In this document: positions 58,015 to 64,000 of the stretch, in pieces
Layout: every line of letters starts with the position of its first letter
How positions within the stretch are numbered: position 1 is the stretch's first letter
Origin: Rhodococcus sp. (in: high G+C Gram-positive bacteria)
Lineage (GTDB): Bacteria; Actinomycetota; Actinomycetes; Mycobacteriales; Mycobacteriaceae
Length of the DNA: 64,000 nt
Direction: 5' to 3'
Assembly: GCF_023264675.1 (NCBI RefSeq)
Contig: NZ_JAHFVG010000016.1
Coordinates: 1-64,000 of the forward strand
Notes under the pieces: generated by a model
Told to the model about the DNA's origin: nothing
Database searches by the model: none
What the model saw: only the letters and a program-made list of their open reading frames with translations
Made by a program: the position numbers and the translations under genes

Positions 58015-59014
58015 GCGCTTTCTCCTTCTCTACGTCGGTCGCTGTCTTCTCCGCAGCGGGTGCAGTCTTCTTCGTCGAGTACTGGCCGACGATGCGCGGA
58101 TCGATCAGCGGGTACACCAGATCCACCGCGAGATTCACGAGCACGAACACCAGCGAGGTCAACACGACGATGCCCTGCACCACCGGGATGTCCTGAGCCA
58201 TGACCGAGGTCTGTGTGAGCCGCCCGACACCGGCACGCGAGAACACCGTCTCCACGACGACCGACCCCGCCAACAGGTTCCCGACGAGCACGCCGGCGAT
58301 GGTGAACGCGGGGATCGACGACAGCCGGACAACATGCCGTGTCTGCACCCGAAGCCGCGAAACTCCCTTGGCTCGCGCCGATTCGACGAACGGTTGCTTC
58401 CAGGTGCTCGACATCGAGGTAGCCAGCACCTGCGCGATGACGGCCCCAGTTGGTAGAGCCAGCGTGATCGCCGGCAGTACCAGCGAGGATGCTCCTTGAT
58501 CACCGAAGGCGGGGAATATCCTCAGTTGGAACGAAAACACCTGAAGCAGTAGCAGACCGACCCAGAACGTCGGGACCGCGACGCCGAGTGGCGGGATGGA
58601 GAACAGCACCGTCCGCAGCCAGCCGATTTTCGTGTACGTGGCCAGGAATGCAATGGCGCCGCCGAACAGCACCGCGAGCACCAGCGCCGTGCCCGCCAAC
58701 GCCAGCGTGCTGGGCACCGCGTCGAAGATTGCGGTGGTCACGGACTGGCCGGTGGAGATGGAGTACCCGAAGTCACCTCGCACAGCGCCGCTCAGCGAAT
58801 GCCAGTACTGAACCCATACCGGCTGATCGAGCCCGTAGCGGGCCTGCAGTTCGGCGATCGCCGCGGCGTCGACCGGCGTGCCGGACCCTGCCGCGTCGGC
58901 CGCGATGCTCACCGGGTCCGATGGGAGCAGGAACAGCACACCGAAGGAGATGGTGAACGCGGCCCAGAGCACCACGATGGCTTGGAGTACGCGCTGTGCG
59001 AGGTATCGAGTCAT
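58007..59014 (-). CDS. ABC importer permease, DppB type
   Basis: A 335-residue membrane subunit with six helices, starting MTRYLAQRVLQAIVVLWAAF. DppB features are RYGLDQPVWVQYWHSLSGAVRGDFGYS, VPTFWVGLLLLQVF and the EAA loop ESARAKGVSRLRVQTRHV. The C-terminal helix is followed by DPRIVGQYSTKK and a charged tail. ATG 59014 lies 2 bp after the binding-protein stop. Confidence 0.95.
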   Translation of the reverse strand: MTRYLAQRVLQAIVVLWAAFTISFGVLFLLPSDPVSIAADAAGSGTPVDAAAIAELQARYGLDQPVWVQYWHSLSGAVRGDFGYSISTGQSVTTAIFDAVPSTLALAGTALVLAVLFGGAIAFLATYTKIGWLRTVLFSIPPLGVAVPTFWVGLLLLQVFSFQLRIFPAFGDQGASSLVLPAITLALPTGAVIAQVLATSMSSTWKQPFVESARAKGVSRLRVQTRHVVRLSSIPAFTIAGVLVGNLLAGSVVVETVFSRAGVGRLTQTSVMAQDIPVVQGIVVLTSLVFVLVNLAVDLVYPLIDPRIVGQYSTKKTAPAAEKTATDVEKEKAHV

Positions 59015-59016
59015 GG

Positions 59017-60633
59017 TTACTGTCCGCTCAACCAGGTGTCGAAGAACTGCAGACGGGCGGACGCCTCGAACTTCAGGTCCTGGACGTTGGGGCCTGCGCC
59101 GATCGCCTGTGACAGTTCGATGGTGGGAATCCACAGGCCATTGTCGAGGACCTGCTGCTGCGCTGTGCCGATGACCTCGTTACGTGCCGTCGTATCGGTG
59201 GTCGCGAGTTCCTTGGTCAGCGATGCGTCGAGATCCGGGATCGGACCACGCGCGTTGAGGTTCCGTCCGTCGACCGCGAACGAGGTACGAAGGATGTCGC
59301 CGTCGGCGCGGGTGCTGTTGTAGTACGTCGACTCGAAGTCCTTGGCGTTTTGGCGCGCAATTGCTTCCGGAGTGGAGACCAGCTCCAGTTGGAGATCGAC
59401 ACCGACATCTTTCAGCTGCTGCTGCGTCAATTCGAGGATCGCTTGGTTGCCGGCGAAGACCGCGCTGAACAACACCTTGAAGCTCAGCTTCTGGCCGTCC
59501 TTCTCGCGGATGCCGTCGGCTCCCGGTACCCAACCTGCGGCGTCGAGGATCGACTTGGCCTTCTCCGGGTCGTACGTGACATCGGCCAGTGCGGTGTAAC
59601 CGGGAGTCCGGCTCCCGAGCGTCGACGTCGCCGGCTTGAAGTCGGGCCCGAGCACGGTGTCGACGAGTTCCTGACGGTTGATCGCCGGTACGAGCGCTTT
59701 GCGCACCTCCGGATCCTGCAGGACACCACGGGTGACGTTGGGCTGGATACCGAACGGCGTCCCCGGGTTGGACGTCGTGAGGACCTGCCCGCCCGTGGCC
59801 TCGATCTGCGGGGCGTCCTGCGGGAGCGCATCACTGACGGCGTCGAGCTGATTCGACGAGAGGCTGCCGGTGCGTACGCCCGATTCGGGGACCACCGTGA
59901 ACTCGATCTTGTCGAGATAGGCCTCACCGGTGTGACCGAACGCATCCGAGCCCCAGTTGTATCCGGAGCGCTTCGCGAGCGTTACCGACTTGTCCTGCTG
60001 GTAGTCGGCGTAGGTGAACGGGCCGGTGCCGATGTTGCCGCCGAGGCAGCGTTCCTCGATTGGTTGTCCAACGGTAGCGGGCGACTGTATTCCCAGCTGA
60101 GCCGTCGAAGTTGCCTGCAGGAACTGCGCATTGGGGCCGTCGAAGTCGATCTTCGCCGTCAACGGATCCACGACGGTCGTGCCCGCGTAGCCGGACAGGT
60201 AGCTGGCGCCGAGCGGCGCCTTCACCGCGGTGAGATCGTTCACGATCGAGTCGAAGTTGGCCTTGACCGCGGCGGCATCGAGCGGGGTGCCGTCGCTGAA
60301 CGTCACTCCGTCCTTCAACGTGAAGGTGAACGACTTCGCGTCGGGGGATACTTCCCAACTGTCGGCGAGCCACGGTGTGATCTCACCGGTCTCGGGATCC
60401 TGATCGGTGAGCGAGTCGACGACCTGACGGACCACGTAGATGGTCTGGTTGGTGCTCGACTGAGCGGGGTCGGAGCACGTCGGCGCGCCCGAGAGCCCGT
60501 AACGCAGCGTCCCGCCGGGCTGCGGATCGCCTGCGTCGGCGGTGGACGACGTCGATCCACCTCCGCAGGCGGTCAGAACGACGCTCAGGACAGCGACAGC
60601 GCTGGCTCCGGCAAGTAGGGAACGTGAAGACAC
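59017..60633 (-). CDS. ABC importer substrate-binding lipoprotein, family 5
   Basis: A 538-residue binding protein, first structural gene of the riboswitch operon. Lipobox LTAC (Cys23), then a Gly/Ser linker; GGTLRYGLSGAPTCSDPAQS, DSLTDQDPETGEITPWLADS and FTFTLKDGVTFSDGTPLDA open the fold. It is highly similar to the orphan protein at 44308. GTG 60633 is chosen because GGAG lies 8 bp upstream; longer reading would run through the leader region. The ligand is unknown; riboswitch and LLM context point to an organosulfur compound. Confidence 0.93.
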   Translation of the reverse strand: MSSRSLLAGASAVAVLSVVLTACGGGSTSSTADAGDPQPGGTLRYGLSGAPTCSDPAQSSTNQTIYVVRQVVDSLTDQDPETGEITPWLADSWEVSPDAKSFTFTLKDGVTFSDGTPLDAAAVKANFDSIVNDLTAVKAPLGASYLSGYAGTTVVDPLTAKIDFDGPNAQFLQATSTAQLGIQSPATVGQPIEERCLGGNIGTGPFTYADYQQDKSVTLAKRSGYNWGSDAFGHTGEAYLDKIEFTVVPESGVRTGSLSSNQLDAVSDALPQDAPQIEATGGQVLTTSNPGTPFGIQPNVTRGVLQDPEVRKALVPAINRQELVDTVLGPDFKPATSTLGSRTPGYTALADVTYDPEKAKSILDAAGWVPGADGIREKDGQKLSFKVLFSAVFAGNQAILELTQQQLKDVGVDLQLELVSTPEAIARQNAKDFESTYYNSTRADGDILRTSFAVDGRNLNARGPIPDLDASLTKELATTDTTARNEVIGTAQQQVLDNGLWIPTIELSQAIGAGPNVQDLKFEASARLQFFDTWLSGQ

Positions 60634-60740
60634 CGAGGTACTCCGGATCTCGAGAAATGCCCGAACAGCGCAGCGCAGGTGAATTTCTGGCAGCGGTGAC
60701 GAGCTGAAGGGGGGTGGTGAAGAAGGTCGAGGTGTTCGGC

Positions 60741-60845
60741 TCAGCCGCGACAGATTGCGCCGGTCAAGCGGCACAGGTCCACGTGGATACGACCCCACGA
60801 GGTGACAAAGCCTGCACCCAGCACTGGGTTGCCTGCTGTTCTCAT
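60741..60845 (-). CDS. 34-residue leader peptide with HVDLCR motif (putative cysteine attenuator)
   Basis: ATG 60845 sits 4 bp after a GGAGGA ribosome site and opens a 34-codon frame ending TGA 60741, about 110 bp before the binding-protein gene. The C-terminal part reads RIHVDLCRLTGAICRG, with two Cys codons (residues 25 and 32). Short actinobacterial leader peptides with an H-V-D-L-x-R core and late Cys codons are found before sulfur genes and are thought to sense cysteinyl-tRNA by ribosome stalling. Its ribosome site abuts the riboswitch P1 stem. No clear terminator hairpin was found downstream. Confidence 0.7.
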   Translation of the reverse strand: MRTAGNPVLGAGFVTSWGRIHVDLCRLTGAICRG

Positions 60846-60851
60846 AGTTCC

Positions 60852-60943
60852 TCCATCGGTCCCGGCGGTAGCACCCGCACCTTCCGTGAGAAAGGGGGTT
60901 GCTGCGACGTCGTAGAGCCAGGTCTCTCGGTCGCTCTGGATGG
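60852..60943 (-). promoter_or_regulatory. SAM-I (S-box) riboswitch at the head of the importer/LLM operon
   Basis: Read leftward it begins CCATCCAGAGCGACCGAGAG and ends GGGACCGATGG, giving a closing P1 helix. In between are CTGGCTCTACGACGTCGC, GCAGCAACC and GGTGCGGGTGCTACCGCC, matching the S-box core. The companion at 47401 has the same framework with covarying changes in stems. A promoter-like TTGGCG...TACACT (60988-60983 and 60963-60958) lies upstream. The GGAGGA ribosome site of the leader peptide follows the last P1 base directly. Confidence 0.9.
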
Positions 60944-61001
60944 TCTTGCTGAAATCGAGTGTACGAGCAAGTACGCCTCGATCGCCAATTGGGGTCTTTT
61001 C

Positions 61002-62234
61002 CTACTGGATAGCGGGGGAATCGCCCATCAGAGGTAACACCCCGTTTCCGAAATGTTCGGCTTCTTCGAGGTGCGGATAGCCGGAGAAGATGATTTCCTC
61101 GATGCCGGCATCCTGATATTCACGGATGCGTGCAGCCACCTCCTCATGGCTTCCCACCAGCGCCGTACCGGCCCCGCCTCGCACGAGACCGAAACCGGCC
61201 CACAGGTTCGGAGAGACTTCGAGGTTGTTGCGGTCACCGCCGTGCAGGTCGAGCATGCGGCGCTGCCCTTCGGACCCCAGACTGCGCAGTGCCTGCTGAC
61301 GGCGGGCGATCAACTCGTCGTCGAGCCCGGCGATGAGCGAGTTCGCCACCGCCCACGCTTCGGTCGCTGTGTCACGAGTGATGACATGCAACCTGATTCC
61401 GCCGCGGATGGTTCTGCCCTTGGCATGTGCGGCTTTCTTCACTGTGACGATCTTGTCGGCTACCTCGGCGGGCGGTTCACCCCATGTCAGGTAGACGTCG
61501 GCGTGCTGGGCGGCAACTTCGATTGCGGCGCTGGACGATCCACCGAGATAGACATCGGGAAGCGGCACGGGCGAGTGCCCACCGAACCCGGCCCCACTCG
61601 GACGGTCGACGGTGTAGAACTCGGTGTCGGTCGACACCGGCTTCCCGTCGCCGACCGCCCGCGCGATCTCGAGAAACTCCCCTGCCCGACGGTAGCGGTC
61701 GTCTTTCCCGAGAGTGTCTCCGTAACTGCGCTGTTCGACGTCGTCGCCGCCGACCACGACGTTGAGCAACGCGCGGCCGGCGGAAAGCCGCTGAAAGGTG
61801 CTGACCATCTGCGCCGACAGCACGGGTGCGACTGCGCCCGGCCTGAAGGCGACGAGAAATTTCAGGTTCTCGGTGGCGGCGATCAACGCCGCGGTGACCA
61901 GCCAGGCGTCCTCGCAGTGGCCGCCGGTGGGCGTCAGGACGGCATGAAATCCGAGCCTGTCGACGGTCTGCGCTATCGCCGTGAGGTATTCGAGGGAGGC
62001 GTCGCGGTGGCCGGTGTCGGCGGCCGCGGTGCTGGTACCCCCGATCCCGACGCCGTGCGATGCACCGCCGAGGCGTTCGTCGTCGCCGCCGGTGGGGAGG
62101 AACCACGAGACTTTCGGCACCGTCACGGCAGGAGCGGAGCCTGCGGAGTGACCGGAGTTCATGGCAGGAGCGGAGCCTGCGGAGCGACCAGGTATCACGG
62201 CAGGAGCGGAGCCTGCGGAGTGACCGGAGTTCAT
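61002..62234 (-). CDS. SsuD-like LLM-class alkanesulfonate monooxygenase
   Basis: A 410-residue FMNH2-dependent monooxygenase of the SsuD group. Core segments: VSWFLPTGGDDERLGG, GFHAVLTPTGGHCEDAWLVT, FLVAFRPGAVAPVLSAQMVS, RALLNVVVGGDD, VYLGGSSSAAIEVAAQHADV, TWGEPPAEVADKI and LVGSHEEVAARI. SsuD cleaves C1-C14 sulfonates to aldehyde and sulfite. The first 37 residues are three 12-residue repeats encoded by a 36-bp tandem repeat and are not part of the fold. ATG 62234 overlaps the MFS stop (ATGA) with AGGAG upstream; ATG 62162 inside the repeats is an alternative start. Confidence 0.92.
   Translation of the reverse strand: MNSGHSAGSAPAVIPGRSAGSAPAMNSGHSAGSAPAVTVPKVSWFLPTGGDDERLGGASHGVGIGGTSTAAADTGHRDASLEYLTAIAQTVDRLGFHAVLTPTGGHCEDAWLVTAALIAATENLKFLVAFRPGAVAPVLSAQMVSTFQRLSAGRALLNVVVGGDDVEQRSYGDTLGKDDRYRRAGEFLEIARAVGDGKPVSTDTEFYTVDRPSGAGFGGHSPVPLPDVYLGGSSSAAIEVAAQHADVYLTWGEPPAEVADKIVTVKKAAHAKGRTIRGGIRLHVITRDTATEAWAVANSLIAGLDDELIARRQQALRSLGSEGQRRMLDLHGGDRNNLEVSPNLWAGFGLVRGGAGTALVGSHEEVAARIREYQDAGIEEIIFSGYPHLEEAEHFGNGVLPLMGDSPAIQ
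62127..62234. repeat. 36-bp tandem repeat, three copies, inside the SsuD-like gene
   Basis: The core GCAGGAGCGGAGCCTGCGGA recurs with exactly 36-bp spacing at 62127-62148, 62163-62184 and 62199-62220. Read leftward each encodes SGHSAGSAPAV or a variant, so it stays in frame and lengthens the N-terminus of the monooxygenase. The core is partly palindromic (CTCCGCAGGCTCCG). It looks like a dispersed repeat that has invaded the start of the gene. Confidence 0.93.
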
Positions 62235-63658
62235 GACCGTCTCCTTCTGCCGTCGGCGACGGCGCATGCGAGTGAGCAGAGCAGCATCAGGGCACACACG
62301 CCGAGTCCGAGGGCGACGGCTCCACCGAAGTTTGCGCCGTCGGCGGCGAGTACACCGAGATAGATGCCTGATACCGCGGCCAGGGAGATGGTCGCCGACA
62401 GTCGTTGCGAGAGCTGAAGAAAGCCGGCGGCAACTCCGTTCGCGCCGGCGGGGGCGTATTCCAGCGTCATTCCGCGGTTCGGAGCGTCGACGAATCCGCT
62501 TGCGATGCCGGACAGTATCGCGAGCACGACGAATGCGGGAACGGTGTGCTCACGCGGCAGGAAGTTGATCGTGCCCACATAGCCGGCCACCACGAACAGC
62601 TCGAGGACTACGGCACCGATCACGGCGGTACGTCCGAGTGCGAGAACGACGCGCCAACCGAACGCCGAGGTGACGGCCATCAGTATCGAGCTGCCGACCA
62701 TGATCAGCGCAGCCTGCAGTGCCGGGTATCCAAGGCCTTCGATGAGGTACAGGCTCAGCACTGCCTGCAGTGCGAGAATTGCACCGAACCAGAACGTCGC
62801 CACCATGGTTCCCAGCGTGTAACCGCGGGAGCGAACCAATGCGGGCAGCAGCACCGGGGTGCCGCCGCCTGCCGCGAACCGCTTCTCCCAGAACCAGAAT
62901 GCGACCAGCACTGCTGCCGATCCGAGCACCGATGCCACCGAGAAGGCGGCACCGAAGGAGCTGACCATCGGCAGCAACAGAAGCAGGGTCGCGACGCCGA
63001 GGGCGAGCAAACCGAGGATGTCGATGCTGGCGCCGGACCGTCGGGCCTGATCCTTACGCAGTACGAACACGGCTGCGATCAGGGTCGCGACAGCGAACGG
63101 GACATTGAGCAGCAACAACAGTCGCCAACCGAGGTCGGGTGCCGCCACTCCGAGCACGACTCCCCCGAGCAACGGACCGCACAGTCCGGCCAGGCCGCCC
63201 GCGGTGCTGTACACCCCGAGCGCTTTCGCTCTTTCTCTGCCGCTGTACCTGTCGGTGATGATGCCCAGCACTTGCGAGCTGACCGTGCCTGCACCGATCC
63301 CCTGCCCGAGACGAGCGGCGACGATCATCCACGGCTCACCCGCGAACGCACCGACCAGACCCATCACCGAGAACAGACTCAGACCCGTGAGGAACAGGCG
63401 TCGTCGCCCGATCACATCGCCCAGCCTGCCCGCGGGGACGAGCGCAAGCCCGAAGGCCAGCGAGTAACTCGCCAGAATCCACTGAACTTCCGACGTCCCT
63501 GCATCAAGCGACGACCGGATCGCCGGGACACCGATGCTCAGGACCGCCGAATCCAACAGAGTGGTGAACCCGGCTGCCGCACAGACGTATACGTCCCTGC
63601 GCGATCCGAGAGCCGCGTCGGCCCGAGCCTCAGCCTGCAGCGCTGATATCGGTCTCAC
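62231..63658 (-). CDS. MFS transporter, DHA2 (14-helix) type
   Basis: A 475-residue major facilitator with about 14 hydrophobic segments. Motif A is GRLGDVIGRRRLFLTG after helix 2; GQGIGAGTVSSQVLGIITD and STAGGLAGLCGPLLGGVVLG (motif C-like) follow. The C-terminus ends in a basic RRRRS. GTG 63658 overlaps the end of the LLM gene; the frame upstream belongs to that LLM. Flanked by two organosulfur-type monooxygenases, it may import a sulfonate or sulfone, or export a product. Confidence 0.9.
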   Translation of the reverse strand: MRPISALQAEARADAALGSRRDVYVCAAAGFTTLLDSAVLSIGVPAIRSSLDAGTSEVQWILASYSLAFGLALVPAGRLGDVIGRRRLFLTGLSLFSVMGLVGAFAGEPWMIVAARLGQGIGAGTVSSQVLGIITDRYSGRERAKALGVYSTAGGLAGLCGPLLGGVVLGVAAPDLGWRLLLLLNVPFAVATLIAAVFVLRKDQARRSGASIDILGLLALGVATLLLLLPMVSSFGAAFSVASVLGSAAVLVAFWFWEKRFAAGGGTPVLLPALVRSRGYTLGTMVATFWFGAILALQAVLSLYLIEGLGYPALQAALIMVGSSILMAVTSAFGWRVVLALGRTAVIGAVVLELFVVAGYVGTINFLPREHTVPAFVVLAILSGIASGFVDAPNRGMTLEYAPAGANGVAAGFLQLSQRLSATISLAAVSGIYLGVLAADGANFGGAVALGLGVCALMLLCSLACAVADGRRRRS

Positions 63659-64000
63659 CGATCTTTCGGCGAGACAGTGGCTCGCGCAATCCGAGGTGTC
63701 CCCGCAGCGTGGTCTCGGTGTATTCGGTTCGGTAGGCGCCGCGTTCCTGGAGTTCGGGAACCAGCCAGTCGACGATCTCGTCCAGGCCGCCCGGCACGAT
63801 GTACGGCGAGATGTTGAATCCGTCGGTTGCACCCTCGCGGACCCAGCGGGTCAACTCGTCGGCGACCTGTCCCGGCGTGCCGGCGAATCCGGAACGCGCT
63901 GTCGTCTCGATGGCGACTTCACGCAGCGACAGATTCTTTGCCTCGGCGAGCGCACGCCATTCGTGGGCGATCTCGACTGGATCCTTGCCGTCACGGAAGG
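63630..64000 (-). CDS. LLM-class monooxygenase, NtaA/DszA family (C-terminal part, runs off the window)
   Basis: The final 123 codons of an LLM gene whose start lies beyond base 64000. Visible segments are RALAEAKNLSLREVAIETTA, GFAGTPGQVADELTRWVREG, FNISPYIVPGGLDEIVDWLV and PELQERGAYRTEYTETTLRG, which align with the C-termini of the LLMs at 25108 and 53060. It overlaps the MFS start by 29 bp. It is the first known member of an LLM-MFS-SsuD operon. Confidence 0.9.
   Translation of the reverse strand, partial: FRDGKDPVEIAHEWRALAEAKNLSLREVAIETTARSGFAGTPGQVADELTRWVREGATDGFNISPYIVPGGLDEIVDWLVPELQERGAYRTEYTETTLRGHLGLREPLSRRKIGETDISAAG

Noticed and set aside
60664..60798. N-terminal extension of the operon binding protein through a Pro/Ser/Arg-rich stretch
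   Set aside because: It would place the lipobox far from the start; GTG 60633 with GGAG 8 bp upstream gives a normal signal peptide, and the region holds the leader peptide.

Overview
The window is a piece of a high-GC actinobacterial chromosome, most probably Rhodococcus or a close relative (Rhodococcoides, Nocardiaceae). The reasons are the codon use, frequent GTG/TTG starts, ATGA and TGATG gene overlaps, coenzyme F420 genes (fgd1, a Ddn-like nitroreductase), the PknG-GlnH-GlnX system, a DUF222/HNH (13E12-type) gene behind a LexA-like box, and extended gene-order conservation with Mycobacterium. No rRNA, tRNA, insertion sequence, phage or CRISPR array was found.

Bases 1-23.6 kb are a conserved core. 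The order (LytR_C-like), DUF3263, def, GNAT, xthA, thiD, lpqL-like peptidase, thiG, thiS, thiO, thiE, Nudix (mutT3-like), glnX, glnH, pknG, ackA, pta, fgd1 follows the M. tuberculosis block Rv0431 to Rv0407 as I remember it. Differences are an ABC exporter pair between thiG and lpqL, an adenylate cyclase beside thiD, two small GNATs, and no thiC. The thiO-thiS-thiG operon starts with a TPP riboswitch. The glnX-glnH-pknG operon is the amino-acid sensing system that acts on glutamate metabolism.

Bases 23.6-64 kb are accessory metabolism dominated by sulfur. At 24-27 kb is an operon of two luciferase-like monooxygenases (LLM) and an aldo-keto reductase. At 28.5-34.4 kb is a sulfate-ester module: sulfatase, Stf0 sulfotransferase, CysD and a CysN-CysC fusion, with a divergent formylglycine-generating enzyme to activate the sulfatase. 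Bases 34.4-44.1 kb hold unrelated genes: a receiver-less winged-helix regulator, an aminotransferase, dodecin, a hydrolase, a double DUF427 protein, GNATs, DUF222/HNH and a uridine-kinase-like protein. At 44.3-49.4 kb are an LLM and an orphan solute-binding protein, divergent from a flavoprotein under a SAM-I riboswitch.

The most striking unit is the leftward operon from about 60.9 to 50.2 kb. It begins with a SAM-I riboswitch, continues with a 34-codon Cys-containing leader peptide, and then encodes a dipeptide-type ABC importer (binding protein, two permeases, fused double ATPase), a pair of LLMs, a DUF1684 protein, an MsnO8-type LLM, and probably a quinone-reductase-like protein. Another operon (DszA/NtaA-type LLM running off the edge, MFS transporter, SsuD-like LLM) ends the window. 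My reading is that sulfur status, sensed as SAM and perhaps cysteinyl-tRNA, turns on uptake and oxidative desulfurisation of an unknown organosulfur compound.

Four families of dispersed palindromic or tandem repeats lie between genes and sometimes inside coding ends. All domain and family names are from recognition of sequence motifs; no database search was run.
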